Positions 55,042 through 63,998 of a DNA stretch of 64,000 nucleotides are shown one piece after another. Both the position numbers and the translations under genes were made by a program. Source of the stretch: Pseudanabaena galeata CCNP1313 (GTDB lineage: Bacteria > Cyanobacteriota > Cyanobacteriia > Pseudanabaenales > Pseudanabaenaceae). The DNA lies in contig NZ_CP112874.1 of the NCBI RefSeq assembly GCF_029910235.1, forward strand, positions 2,604,001 to 2,668,000, written 5' to 3'. The notes below the pieces were generated by a model. That model had not been told where the DNA came from and made no database searches. It saw only the letters and a program-made list of their open reading frames with translations. Numbering within the stretch: position 1 is the stretch's first letter; every line of letters starts with the position of its first letter.

Positions 55042-55068
55042 ACGCAAAATGCAGCAGCCATTTTGCGT
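55042..55068. repeat. 10-bp inverted repeat
   Basis: ACGCAAAATG pairs with CATTTTGCGT around CAGCAGC. Confidence 0.75.
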
Positions 55069-55180
55069 TTTAGCATTAAGCAAAACACAACGGGTATACT
55101 TGATAACATCAAGTCATCATAGGGCTTACAACCTTGTATGTAGCGTTTCCCATCCCAGTGAAGTATGGTCATATGTCCCT

Positions 55181-55221
55181 GCTATAGGAATCCTATACCT
55201 CTGAAATAGGATTCCTATAGC
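55181..55221. repeat. 16-bp perfect inverted repeat
   Basis: GCTATAGGAATCCTAT and ATAGGATTCCTATAGC are exact complements around ACCTCTGAA. The core CTATRGGAATC is shared with the dyad at 61307-61334. Confidence 0.88.
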
Positions 55222-55245
55222 GTTTATCGGTCTGGTGAAGTACGG

Positions 55246-55278
55246 TTTTGTTTCCCCGCCGAAGGCGGGGAAACAAAA
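55246..55278. repeat. 15-bp perfect inverted repeat
   Basis: TTTTGTTTCCCCGCC and GGCGGGGAAACAAAA enclose GAA. Confidence 0.88.
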
Positions 55279-55338
55279 TTTTGTGCCTCGCTTGCTTGAA
55301 AAACTCTATATACATTGAGAAAAAAGTTTAGTGATTGA

Positions 55339-55440
55339 AGTAACTAGACATAAGTAAACTAAAAATCTAGAAAGCTGCCCCGCCCGCGAAGAGTGTGGGA
55401 CAGCTTCTGGTTTTAGGTTTTAATTATGGAGAGCTACTTA
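55339..55440. repeat. 102-104-bp palindromic element, family 1, copy C
   Basis: The right end GAGCTACTTA is intact; the left end is AGTAACTAGACATAAGTAAA. The GC core is eroded (CCCGCCCGCGAAGAGTGTGG). It lies 43 bp before the photoreceptor kinase start. Confidence 0.85.
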
Positions 55441-55482
55441 TTTTCTTATAATTCGCTGTTAGGATGTTTTTATAAAGATTAA

Positions 55483-58400
55483 ATGTTCAATTCTATAAAT
55501 AGCCCGATCTCATTAAATAATTCGCAATCATCCCCTACTCAAGTCAAGGTTTTGATTGTAGATACTAGTGAACAAGATCGCTCTATTTATCGCCATTATA
55601 TTCAGTCTGACGTTACCACTAACTATCAGATTTCAGAATCTGACAATATTAAAGAGGCTCTATCTCTTTGGCGATCGCACAATCCAGACATCATATTACT
55701 GGATTTTAATTTGCTGGACGGTAATGGAATCGATCTTTTAGAGATTATCAGCTCAGGAATTGTTGATCCCAAACTACCAGTAATTATGCTGGCTAGATAT
55801 GAAGATGGTATTGCCGCAGCCAATGCGATTAAACTGGGGGCTGCCGACTACTTGCTCAAGGATGAGATAAGTGCCATATCGCTGCGTCGAGCTATGCATA
55901 GACTGCTGGATCGGTTTACTTTGTTTCTTAAACTTCAGCGATCGCAACAACAAGAAGCTTTAATCTCTGAAATTTCTTTACATGTTAGAAGCTCGTTGGA
56001 ACTTGCTCAAATTTATAAAGCGATCGTGCTGGATGTCAAAGATTTTATCAAGGCTGATCGCACGGTGATTTATAAATTTAATCCAAATATGAATGGAACA
56101 ATAGTCGCTGAAGCTGTTGATCCTCCTTGGGAGCCAAGTCTTCATGCCAATATACTTGACACTTGTTTTCGCGATAACTTGGGCTGTGCATACCGAAAGG
56201 GTAAAATTTTTGCTGCTAATGATATTTATCAAGCCAACTTAACTGATTGCCATATTCAACTACTAGAGAGCTTTCAAGTAAAAGCGAATTTAGTAGTTCC
56301 CATTCTTTTACCAGAAACCACACAGTATTTTGATATTGATGCTAGTAATTCTTCATCTCATTTGTGGGGACTATTAATTGTTCATCAATGTTCCACTACA
56401 CGTAGTTGGGAAGATGTAGATTTACGACTACTTCAGCAATTATCAGTACAGTTAGCGATCGCTATTCAACAAGCAGAACTCTACCAAAATCTACAAAATC
56501 TCAACTCTTCTTTAGAAGACAAAGTACAAAAGCGGACTAACGAATTAAGACAGAATGAGCAATTGCTAAAGGTGTCTTTTGATAATGCGCCAATGGGGAT
56601 GGCGACACTTAGTCTAGAAGGAAAATTTTTAACCGTTAATAAGGATATTTGTAAGACCTATGGCTATTCTTCTGAAGAATTACTTCAAATTTCATTTATT
56701 GATACCACTCACCCTAATTATATCGAATTAACCTTAGCCCATCTAAACAAACTATTGGTAGGAGAAACGGAAAGTACAGTTCTAGAAAAACAATACATCC
56801 GTAAAAATGGTGCAATAGTTGATGCAATTAGTCGTATCAGCTTAATTCGAGATATTGATAAACATCCTGTGCAGTTTGTCGTGAGTGTGGAGGATATCAC
56901 CGAAAAAAAACAAAATGACGCGAAACTAGCTGCTGCTAAGGTCGCCGAAGCTTCTAACAAAGCTAAGAGTGAATTCCTTGCGGCAATGAGCCACGAGATC
57001 CGCACACCCATGAATGCCGTAATTGGGATGGCTGGATTATTAATCAATACACCTCTCTCCCCTCAGCAACACCAATTTGTTTCAGGAATTCGTCAAGGTG
57101 GTGAAGTACTGCTATCTGTGATTAATAAGATTCTGGACTTCTCTCAAATTGAATCGGGTACTATCGAACTAGAAGAACACCCCTTTGATTTAAGAACCTG
57201 TGTTGAAGAGATCCTCGATCTGATGTCATCTCATGCCGCTGCGAAATCTCTGGAGATTTCGGCTTTAATTGAAGTAGATGTACCGCAACGGATTATTAGT
57301 GACTCTACTTTTTTAAGACAGATTTTAGTAAATCTAATTGGTAATGCGATCAAATTTACAGAAAATGGGGAAGTCTCGATTATGGTGAGTTCGACTTTGA
57401 TCGAGCCAGACTCCAATACCCATCAACTGAATTTTGCCGTACATGATACTGGTATTGGTATTGATCCAGAGTCGATCAAGCGATTGTTTAAGCCTTTTAG
57501 CCAAGCAGATAATTCAATTACAAGGCAATATGGTGGTACTGGCTTAGGTTTAGCAATTAGTAAACAACTTTGTAAACTTATGGGAGGTGAAATTCAAGTT
57601 GACAGCAAAGTAGGACAGGGGACAACTTTTAGCTTTTTTATCCGCACTCAAGCGATCGCTGTAGAAACTTTAGCGATCGCCCCAGAACTAAATCAAAAAA
57701 AAGTGTTGATCGTCAATAGCAATGCCACAATTCAACAAATAATTCGGGTTTATATTCAATCATGGGGTATGCTCGGACAACCTGCTTTCTCTGAAGTGGA
57801 AGCATTACAGTACTTAAGCTCATCAAAATATGATGCTATTTTAATTGATCGTCATCTCCGATCAATAGATCAATTAATTGATGGCTTAGATTTAGCTAGC
57901 AATATTCAAGATCTTTTCCCATCTTTACCAATTATTCTGCTGACTTCATTTACAGCTATTGATATTCCTAGTTCTATTCGTGTTGCTGGATATTTAACGA
58001 AGCCAATCACAATATCAAAGCTTTATCAAGTATTTTTAAACTTATTTTTAACAGACTCCCTTCAATCAATAAATCCCATTAATGCTTCCTATATAAATAG
58101 TAATTTTGCTAGTCTCTATCCTTTTCAAATCTTAATTGTTGAAGATAATATGGTAAATCAACAAATTCTTTTATTAATGCTAGAACGACTTGGTTATAAA
58201 GCAGATGCAGTAGCAAATGGTTTGGAGGCAGTTAATGCATTTGAAAGACAATCCTATGATTTAGTTTTTATGGATATACAAATGCCAATCATGGATGGGT
58301 TGATGGCTTGTCAGCATATTCGACGGAAGTCAAGGTGCAACCCTTGGGTAATTGGGCTTTCAGCAAATGCTTTTCGAGAATCTCGTGATAAGGCTCTATC

Positions 58401-59004
58401 GGCGGGAATGAATGATTATCTTACCAAACCTCTCCAAATTGAAAATTTAATGTCAGTTCTACAAGGAATTTCAGGCGATTTGCAATCAAGTACAACTCAG
58501 TATGATCAAACTAAAGCTGAGATGCCAGCTCGAAACCTAGAAACATTAACAGATAAATTACTTGATTCATCAAAGGTAAAATTTAGTGATGTTGAGCAAC
58601 CTGTTATTACATTTAATACTGACTTACAATTAGCCACTTCTATTGCTGGGCTTGCTGTAATTAATGTGTCAACTCTAAATATGTTAGAAAAATGTATAAG
58701 CAAGCAGGCTCTTACTGAAATTATTAACTCCTACTTAACAGAATCAGGAGCATCGATCGCCAGAATGCGAAAAGCCTTAAACCAACTAGATTTTGCCGCA
58801 ATCAGTTTTGAAAATCATTCACTTAGAGGCGGATGCGGTACATTAGGAGCCGATAGGCTCGTTGCAATTTGTAAAGAATTAAGCAATCTTTGCAAATCGA
58901 TTAGTCATCCTAGGAAGGTTGAAACTTTAGATATGATACTTCAGAAGTTAGAGCTTGAGTTTGATAAAGTATCTCAATTTATGCAACAAAAAATCTCTTC
59001 TTAA
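55483..59004 (+). CDS. Hybrid histidine kinase with DXCF-type cyanobacteriochrome GAF domain
   Basis: This is a 1173-residue phosphorelay protein. Domains in order: receiver (about 21-140, Asp74); GAF (about 163-333); PAS (about 362-475); HisKA with SHEIRTPMN (His504); ATPase with NAIKFTENG, DTGIGI and GGTGLGLAIS; degenerate receiver (about 740-850, Asp789 kept, acidic pair lost); receiver (about 878-995, Asp931); HPt (SLRGGCGTLGA, His1112). The GAF has both bilin cysteines of the DXCF cyanobacteriochromes: Cys228 in DTCF and Cys256 in the CHIQLL block, 28 residues apart as in known members, plus FQVKANLVVPIL and LWGLLIVHQC. It should sense light, probably in the blue-green range, and pass phosphate to an unseen partner. 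No membrane span is seen. The output is unknown. Confidence 0.92.
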   Translation: MFNSINSPISLNNSQSSPTQVKVLIVDTSEQDRSIYRHYIQSDVTTNYQISESDNIKEALSLWRSHNPDIILLDFNLLDGNGIDLLEIISSGIVDPKLPVIMLARYEDGIAAANAIKLGAADYLLKDEISAISLRRAMHRLLDRFTLFLKLQRSQQQEALISEISLHVRSSLELAQIYKAIVLDVKDFIKADRTVIYKFNPNMNGTIVAEAVDPPWEPSLHANILDTCFRDNLGCAYRKGKIFAANDIYQANLTDCHIQLLESFQVKANLVVPILLPETTQYFDIDASNSSSHLWGLLIVHQCSTTRSWEDVDLRLLQQLSVQLAIAIQQAELYQNLQNLNSSLEDKVQKRTNELRQNEQLLKVSFDNAPMGMATLSLEGKFLTVNKDICKTYGYSSEELLQISFIDTTHPNYIELTLAHLNKLLVGETESTVLEKQYIRKNGAIVDAISRISLIRDIDKHPVQFVVSVEDITEKKQNDAKLAAAKVAEASNKAKSEFLAAMSHEIRTPMNAVIGMAGLLINTPLSPQQHQFVSGIRQGGEVLLSVINKILDFSQIESGTIELEEHPFDLRTCVEEILDLMSSHAAAKSLEISALIEVDVPQRIISDSTFLRQILVNLIGNAIKFTENGEVSIMVSSTLIEPDSNTHQLNFAVHDTGIGIDPESIKRLFKPFSQADNSITRQYGGTGLGLAISKQLCKLMGGEIQVDSKVGQGTTFSFFIRTQAIAVETLAIAPELNQKKVLIVNSNATIQQIIRVYIQSWGMLGQPAFSEVEALQYLSSSKYDAILIDRHLRSIDQLIDGLDLASNIQDLFPSLPIILLTSFTAIDIPSSIRVAGYLTKPITISKLYQVFLNLFLTDSLQSINPINASYINSNFASLYPFQILIVEDNMVNQQILLLMLERLGYKADAVANGLEAVNAFERQSYDLVFMDIQMPIMDGLMACQHIRRKSRCNPWVIGLSANAFRESRDKALSAGMNDYLTKPLQIENLMSVLQGISGDLQSSTTQYDQTKAEMPARNLETLTDKLLDSSKVKFSDVEQPVITFNTDLQLATSIAGLAVINVSTLNMLEKCISKQALTEIINSYLTESGASIARMRKALNQLDFAAISFENHSLRGGCGTLGADRLVAICKELSNLCKSISHPRKVETLDMILQKLELEFDKVSQFMQQKISS

Positions 59005-59023
59005 GATGGCAACTAAATTAGTC

Positions 59024-59068
59024 AAACACTTAAAGTTGCGCCTCTCTGAGGCGCAACTTTAAGTGTTT
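59024..59068. terminator. 21-bp perfect inverted repeat after the kinase gene
   Basis: AAACACTTAAAGTTGCGCCT.. and its exact complement enclose TCT, 20 bp after the stop codon. Confidence 0.85.
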
Positions 59069-59167
59069 AGATTTCCAAGTAATTGTGTCTAATCCTTCAT
59101 TGTGAAAGGATTAGCAGTGTGGTTCTTTGCTCCGCACCGCTAGTCTTTTAGTTTTTATGTCTATTTT

Positions 59168-59281
59168 TAACGTGAGTTGATATAGCCATTTGCGGCGTGC
59201 TTCGCACGCCGCAAATGGCAAAAAATGGTAAGAATCGCTTAGCGATTCTTACCATTTTTTGCTTTCGTCGAACTGACGTTA
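59168..59281. repeat. Short inverted-end element, family 2, copy C
   Basis: The ends TAACGTGAGTTGATATAGCC and GTCGAACTGACGTTA frame two stems (CATTTGCGGCGTGC/GCACGCCGCAAATG and AAAAATGGTAAGAATCGCT/AGCGATTCTTACCATTTTT). It is the most complete copy. Confidence 0.9.
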
Positions 59282-59285
59282 TTTT

Positions 59286-59327
59286 TAACGTCAGTTCGAC
59301 GCAAATGGCTATATCGAACTCACGTTA
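59286..59327. repeat. Short inverted-end element, family 2, internally deleted copy
   Basis: TAACGTCAGTTCGACGCAAA and TGGCTATATCGAACTCACGT keep only the two ends of the family 2 element; both inner stems are gone. ATTTTT lies before, between and after this copy and copy C. Confidence 0.88.
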
Positions 59328-59348
59328 TTTTTAGAAGCCACCTGTATC

Positions 59349-59423
59349 AGGACAAATTAAAGCCCAAATAGTGTGAGGTGACGCTTTGCGCTACCTCACA
59401 CTATTTGGGCTTTAATTTGTCCT
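59349..59423. repeat. 36-bp inverted repeat with two mismatches
   Basis: AGGACAAATTAAAGCCCAAA.. at 59349 pairs with the complement ending at 59423. It has the same layout and flank (CCACCTGTATCAGGACAAA) as 24548-24620. Confidence 0.9.
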
Positions 59424-59427
59424 AAGC

Positions 59428-59478
59428 AAAACTTGCATTGCTATACAACGCAAAGCGCTATATAGCGATGCAAGTTTT
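59428..59478. repeat. 18-bp inverted repeat, one mismatch
   Basis: AAAACTTGCATTGCTATA and TATAGCGATGCAAGTTTT; these words recur as outer arms of the repeat at 47735-47855. Confidence 0.85.
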
Positions 59479-59484
59479 ACTTGC

Positions 59485-59529
59485 CCAAAATAGTAATGGC
59501 GGCGCTAAGCGCCGCCATTACTATTTTGG
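59485..59529. repeat. 21-bp perfect inverted repeat
   Basis: CCAAAATAGTAATGGCGGCG.. and its exact complement enclose TAA. Confidence 0.88.
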
Positions 59530-59615
59530 TTTTTGATTTGCTCTAACTAACTCAAGCGTTGCTATAGTTATGGACAGAATCATAATATTTGTAAGATTAT
59601 CAAAGGTCTCAACTT

Positions 59616-60581
59616 ATGTCAGCCGCAACCAAAAAATATCGATTAATTACCCGTAGTGACTTCGACGGTGTCGTTAGTGCGGTATTGCTTAAAGAACTTG
59701 ATATGATCGATGAGATTCTATTCGTCCATCCGAAAGATGTCCAAGATGGAAAAGTCGAGGTGTGCGATCGCGATATTTTGACTAACTTGCCATACATAGA
59801 AGGTGCATATTTAGTCTTTGATCACCATACAAGTGAAACGATGCGAATTTATGATACCCCTGAAAATCATATTATTGAAGGTGAAGCTCCATCGGCGGCA
59901 AGAGTTGTTTATAACTACTATGGTGGCAAATTAAAGTTTCCCCAGATCTCGCAAGCAATGATGCAAGCAGTGGACAAATGTGATTCAGCACAGTTTGATA
60001 TAGATGACATTCTCCATCCTCAGGGATGGGTATTGTTGAGCTTTTTGATGGATTCGCGGACAGGTTTGGGGAGATTTCGTGAGTTTACGATTTCTAACTA
60101 TGCCTTAATGATGGAATTGGTAGAAGGCTGTCGGGTCATGTCCATTGAGCAAATTATGGAACTTCCAAATGTTAAAGAAAGGGTAGAACTTTATTTTGTG
60201 CAGCAGGAGATATTTAAGAGGCAGATTCAGCACTGTGCAGAAGTCTATGACAAATTAGTTATAGTGAACTTGCAGAATGAAGAAACGATCTATGCTGGAA
60301 ATCGTTTTATGGTATACGCTCTATACCCTGATTGCAATATTTCTATTCATCAGATGTGGGGAAGACAAAAACAGAATTGTGTTTTTGCAGTTGGTAAGTC
60401 AGTTCTCAATCGTACCTGTTCGATCAATATTGGTGAGTTGATGTTGAGGTATGAAGGTGGTGGACATGCTAATGCGGGTACTTGTCAGATTAATAACGAA
60501 CAAGCGGAAGAAGTTAAACAGGAACTAATTGACGTTATTACCAGAAATAATGTGGCTCAGCCTATGACGTTTCTCGAATAG
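59616..60581 (+). CDS. DHH family phosphoesterase, exopolyphosphatase-like
   Basis: This 321-residue protein has SDFDGVVSAVLLKEL near 14 and LVFDHHTS near 67, the metal-binding motifs of DHH phosphoesterases, and the C-terminal DHHA1-type GGGHANAGTCQI. Known relatives hydrolyse pyrophosphate-type or nucleotide substrates; cyanobacterial members of this length are usually labelled exopolyphosphatase-like. Substrate specificity cannot be read here. Confidence 0.88.
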   Translation: MSAATKKYRLITRSDFDGVVSAVLLKELDMIDEILFVHPKDVQDGKVEVCDRDILTNLPYIEGAYLVFDHHTSETMRIYDTPENHIIEGEAPSAARVVYNYYGGKLKFPQISQAMMQAVDKCDSAQFDIDDILHPQGWVLLSFLMDSRTGLGRFREFTISNYALMMELVEGCRVMSIEQIMELPNVKERVELYFVQQEIFKRQIQHCAEVYDKLVIVNLQNEETIYAGNRFMVYALYPDCNISIHQMWGRQKQNCVFAVGKSVLNRTCSINIGELMLRYEGGGHANAGTCQINNEQAEEVKQELIDVITRNNVAQPMTFLE

Positions 60582-60608
60582 ATTTTAAAGCGCTTTGCGC
60601 TTAAACCC

Positions 60609-60667
60609 AAACTAGGATATTTTTTGAAAGTTTTGCAAAGCAAAACTTTCAAAAAATATCCTAGTTT
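60609..60667. terminator. 28-bp perfect inverted repeat between convergent genes
   Basis: AAACTAGGATATTTTTTGAA.. (60609-60636) and 60640-60667 are exact complements around AAA; AAACCC stands just outside. Confidence 0.9.
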
Positions 60668-60689
60668 GATCAGCAATGGCTGTAAAAAT

Positions 60690-61289
60690 TTACTGATTCA
60701 CGAAATTTTGTAATTTGGAGCGAAGGATGGAGAGCGCATTGGCTCGATGGCTTATTTTGGCTTTAACTTCTGGTGGAATTTCGCCAAAGGTCTGCTGAAA
60801 CTCTGGTATTAAGAAAATTGGATCATATCCAAATCCATGATTACCACGGGGAGCATTGGCGATCGCCCCTTTGCAATGACCTATTGCATCCGCCGCGATC
60901 GCACCATCGGGCGAGGCGATCGCGATCGCGCAAACAAATTGAGCTTCACGATTAGAGTGTTGACTAAGTTCAGATAAAACTCGATTAATGCGATCGCTAT
61001 CTGTGTCAGCATACCTAGCTGAAAGTACCCCTGGAGCGCCATTAAGAGCCATTACTTCTAGTCCAGAGTCATCGGCGATCGCCCATTCGCCTGTCGCGAT
61101 CGCCACTTGAGAAGCTTTGAGATGAGCGTTCTCAATAAAAGTTGTACCTGTTTCTTCGACATCAATACTGTCAGGTTTGAGAATCAGTGTTACGCCTAGG
61201 TCTGCTAAATAAGCACGAAATTCTTCTATTTTGCCCGCATTTCCGCTGGCAATTACTAATTTTTGCAGTTGAGTTGACATATCAGACAT
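60690..61289 (-). CDS. rdgB: Non-canonical purine NTP pyrophosphatase
   Basis: This 199-residue HAM1/RdgB enzyme hydrolyses ITP, dITP and XTP, keeping them out of nucleic acids. VIASGNAGKIEEFRAYL, DDSGLEVMALNGAPGVLSARY and GNHGFGYDPIFLIPE hold the substrate and metal sites. Start at 61289 (MSDMSTQLQ) or, nine bases later, at the second Met. A perfect dyad lies just before it (61307-61334). Confidence 0.96.
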   Translation of the reverse strand: MSDMSTQLQKLVIASGNAGKIEEFRAYLADLGVTLILKPDSIDVEETGTTFIENAHLKASQVAIATGEWAIADDSGLEVMALNGAPGVLSARYADTDSDRINRVLSELSQHSNREAQFVCAIAIASPDGAIAADAIGHCKGAIANAPRGNHGFGYDPIFLIPEFQQTFGEIPPEVKAKISHRANALSILRSKLQNFVNQ

Positions 61290-61306
61290 TTGTTAAACCA
61301 TCATTG

Positions 61307-61334
61307 CTATGGGAATCATATATGATTCCCATAG
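61307..61334. promoter_or_regulatory. 28-bp perfect palindrome upstream of rdgB
   Basis: CTATGGGAATCATA is followed directly by its exact complement TATGATTCCCATAG, 18 bp before the rdgB start. With no loop, it may be a protein site rather than a hairpin. Confidence 0.55.
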
Positions 61335-61381
61335 TAAAACAGTTATAAATTCTCAGGATACAGTGTTTCAAAAAAACAAAC

Positions 61382-61411
61382 AGTAATGGCGGCGCTCGCG
61401 CCGCCATTACT
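61382..61411. terminator. 14-bp inverted repeat at the DUF3352 gene end
   Basis: AGTAATGGCGGCGC and GCGCCGCCATTACT enclose TC; the DUF3352 stop codon (61407-61409) lies in the right arm. Confidence 0.88.
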
Positions 61412-63401
61412 TATACGATGGATTTAATCCAAGGAAGAAATCAGACTGAAAGCGATCGCTAGTTTCGGAATAGACAAAAACTGCACCCCCAAGTCGATCA
61501 ATTGCCTTTTGGATCTCGGTGGGTAGCACTGGTTGCGATGACTTGTCTTGACTGGGTGGAATATCAGAATTAGGTGCGAACAAGAGGAATCCCAAAGTCG
61601 CGACTTGTTTGGCGATCGCATTAGCATTGAGATAAAAATAGCCAAAGTTTGGTTGGGGCATATCAGCGATCGCATCGCGAAACATCTCTGATTCAGCCAA
61701 AGCAGGCTTGGGGATGGGAATAAAAGCTGATGCAGTATTTGCACCCAAGGTTAGCATTAAGGTCTGGCGATCGCGCCAGCCATAGGCAAAAATGCTTTGA
61801 GTTTTACCAGCTACTCGATTATCAGGAAACTCAAAGCTGGTTAGTAGAGTTGTACCCACCTGACGCTTTTTCAATTGGAGAATATTTTCATCCATCTCCG
61901 TAAATCCAGTAAAAAATTTGGCTAATTTGGCAAGAGTTGCATTAGCCGCTTCAGGATTGGATGTACGAATTAATGCTCCTATGGTCAAATCAACACCAAT
62001 CTCTTTAAAAGGAGAGTGTTCGCTTGGAAACACAACAACTGCGTATTCTCCATCCATCCAAGAGATAATATCTTTCTCAATGTCGAGATCTAATCCAGAA
62101 CCAGCAATCAAAGGAGTAAGCATTCGTAGTCCTTCGACAAAAATTTTGTAGGAAGGTAGCATTTTTGACTCTTCTACAAACCATTGCCATTGACGATTGA
62201 GATTACGGCTGGTGATTGCTCCATAGAGATTGGAGGGCAGATAAGACAGGAGTCGATCGCGAGTTTTGGTGTCTTTGGGTAAAGGCGATCGCACTTCTGA
62301 GAAATAACTATTACTCTGACTACGAATACCTTTGGGCGTTATCCATGTAAACAGATCAAAACTGCTGTACTGCCCCAACGTGTATTTTAAGCCTTGAATA
62401 TATTCTGCTCGACTAAATCCTGGAATTTCCGAAGTCTCAGGTAGATCCACAGCCACAAGCTCAGAAATTTGCCCCAACTCTTTAAAATCACCGTAACCTG
62501 CAATCACAGATCGATTCCACAGAGGATTATTTAACGATCGCAAAAACAAAGGATGATTAGCAAGAGGTGCTACCTTCAGTTCAGAAGTTTCAACTGATGT
62601 ATCAATTATTTTCTGGATTGCTTGGCGATTGGTAGAAATCACGGCTACTCCACTGGGCAACTTGGTGATCGCCAAGCGTTTTAAGCTGAAATCAGGAACG
62701 CTAGGTACAATTGGTTCTTCTTCAGAATCAGCATCTTCTTCTTGAGCATCTGTATCAGGCGAATTATCTTGTTTATTGCTTAACAAAGATTTTAGTGTGA
62801 TTGCTGGTTTTTTCTGAGATAGAACTGGTTTCTTGTCTCCAATAGATTCTTCTTCGAGTTGCCATTCCAGAATCTTGACATTTTGATACAGAGTTTCTGT
62901 AGGTTTTGGCAAATCGAGACTTTTTAACTTATTCAGAAAAAGCTCAAATTTCTGTCCATCTGCAACTGGAGATAATGCTGTAAAAGTTAATTCCAGTTTG
63001 TCTTCGGTATTCGCCGAAAAGGCGATCGCCATTTCTTTACCCAGCCAAGGTTGGACATCTTTGGCTATGGAAATTTGGGGGGATTGACTGAAAAAGGTCA
63101 ATAACTGATCAAGCGCAGAAATTGGATCGACAGTTTGAGATTTACTCACCACATTCCATGAGTCTGGATTCAGATCAACCACAACTAATCCGATGACATC
63201 TATGGGAAGCTGCTTAGCGAGATCTAGAGAACGTTGAGCAAATTGACTAGATGCAGAATTCTGAATATTTCCAGTAGCAATAGTACTTAGAAAGTTCGTT
63301 GATTTGGAACTAGTAACTGTATCGTTAATGGAATTAGCGATCGCAGGCAAAGCTGATGTACTGGCACTAATCGCCAAAATTGTGGCAAACAAACTCCTCA
63401 T
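61407..63401 (-). CDS. DUF3352 family exported protein
   Basis: This 664-residue protein has a signal peptide (MRSLFATILAISASTSALPA, cleavage near AIA). Residues about 55-540 match the cyanobacterial DUF3352 pattern (IDVIGLVVVDLNPDSWNVV, GKEMAIAFSANTEDKLEL, LLSYLPSNLYGAITSRNL, ISWMDGEYAVVVFPS). An acidic insert (about 215-235) is present. It is probably periplasmic or thylakoid-lumenal; the function is unknown. It stands before the 170-residue gene on the same strand, separated by an inverted repeat. Confidence 0.82.
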   Translation of the reverse strand: MRSLFATILAISASTSALPAIANSINDTVTSSKSTNFLSTIATGNIQNSASSQFAQRSLDLAKQLPIDVIGLVVVDLNPDSWNVVSKSQTVDPISALDQLLTFFSQSPQISIAKDVQPWLGKEMAIAFSANTEDKLELTFTALSPVADGQKFELFLNKLKSLDLPKPTETLYQNVKILEWQLEEESIGDKKPVLSQKKPAITLKSLLSNKQDNSPDTDAQEEDADSEEEPIVPSVPDFSLKRLAITKLPSGVAVISTNRQAIQKIIDTSVETSELKVAPLANHPLFLRSLNNPLWNRSVIAGYGDFKELGQISELVAVDLPETSEIPGFSRAEYIQGLKYTLGQYSSFDLFTWITPKGIRSQSNSYFSEVRSPLPKDTKTRDRLLSYLPSNLYGAITSRNLNRQWQWFVEESKMLPSYKIFVEGLRMLTPLIAGSGLDLDIEKDIISWMDGEYAVVVFPSEHSPFKEIGVDLTIGALIRTSNPEAANATLAKLAKFFTGFTEMDENILQLKKRQVGTTLLTSFEFPDNRVAGKTQSIFAYGWRDRQTLMLTLGANTASAFIPIPKPALAESEMFRDAIADMPQPNFGYFYLNANAIAKQVATLGFLLFAPNSDIPPSQDKSSQPVLPTEIQKAIDRLGGAVFVYSETSDRFQSDFFLGLNPSYK

Positions 63402-63440
63402 AGAAGCAACCCTCTTTAAAGTAAACGGTAAAATTTTGTT

Positions 63441-63477
63441 ATGAGAATGGGCGGCGCAAAGTGCCGCCCATTCTCAT
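63441..63477. terminator. 15-bp inverted repeat
   Basis: ATGAGAATGGGCGGC and GCCGCCCATTCTCAT enclose GCAAAGT, just after the end of the next gene on the minus strand. Confidence 0.85.
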
Positions 63478-63485
63478 TAAGATGA

Positions 63486-63998
63486 TTAATTAATATTACA
63501 GCTAGCAATCTTCGCTAAGAGAGCAGCATACTGAGCCTGAAATTCTTTGGCTTTAGAATCCTTAGACTGATGCCATGATGCTAGCCAGAGTGGTGTAGGG
63601 AAATGTCCTTCAGGAGCGGTTTGAGTAGAACTGGCATTAGACGCAATCCAAGTTCCATTTTGTCGCCACCCAACGCAATCGCTAAAGACTTGCCAACCTT
63701 TCATCGCTTTATCTTCTTCGATCACCGCACCAAAAATTTTACTCACTTCATCGGCTGAAGTATTTTCCGAGGCAATGTTAGCCGCTTTGGTAGTTTGTGA
63801 GGGAGCTGTTTTAGGTGGTGAAGACTTACTGGTGACATTAGCGGGCAGCAATTGCAATAGCTGCGGTGATGCTTTAATTTGATCCGCTTTCTGTGCTAAA
63901 ACTTGTTCCTGAGATTGCTTGATTTCTTTGATTAGAATCGGTGCGAGGGTGCGAAATTGATTGTTGGGATTGGTTACGGCTATGTTTACCGATTCCAT
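63486..63998 (-). CDS. Hypothetical protein, possibly cut by the window edge
   Basis: This frame of 170 residues begins three bases from the window end, so the true start may lie outside. A helical, Gln/Lys-rich N-terminus is followed by a Ser/Thr/Pro-rich linker and a C-terminal part with KGWQVFSDCVGWRQNGTWIA and LWLASWHQSKDSKAKEFQAQ. No family is recognised. It precedes the DUF3352 gene and may share its transcript. Confidence 0.6.
   Translation of the reverse strand: MESVNIAVTNPNNQFRTLAPILIKEIKQSQEQVLAQKADQIKASPQLLQLLPANVTSKSSPPKTAPSQTTKAANIASENTSADEVSKIFGAVIEEDKAMKGWQVFSDCVGWRQNGTWIASNASSTQTAPEGHFPTPLWLASWHQSKDSKAKEFQAQYAALLAKIASCNIN

Larger units (their letters stand above)
54983..55482. 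other. 500-bp region of repeats before the photoreceptor gene
   Basis: This region contains stems at 54973-55027, 55042-55068, 55181-55221 and 55246-55278 and element family 1 copy C at 55339-55440. No gene is seen; the kinase promoter must lie in or after the element. Confidence 0.8.
59005..59615. other. 611-bp region made almost wholly of inverted repeats
   Basis: In order: 59024-59068, 59168-59281 and 59286-59327 (element family 2), 59349-59423, 59428-59478 and 59485-59529. No coding frame is seen. Confidence 0.85.
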
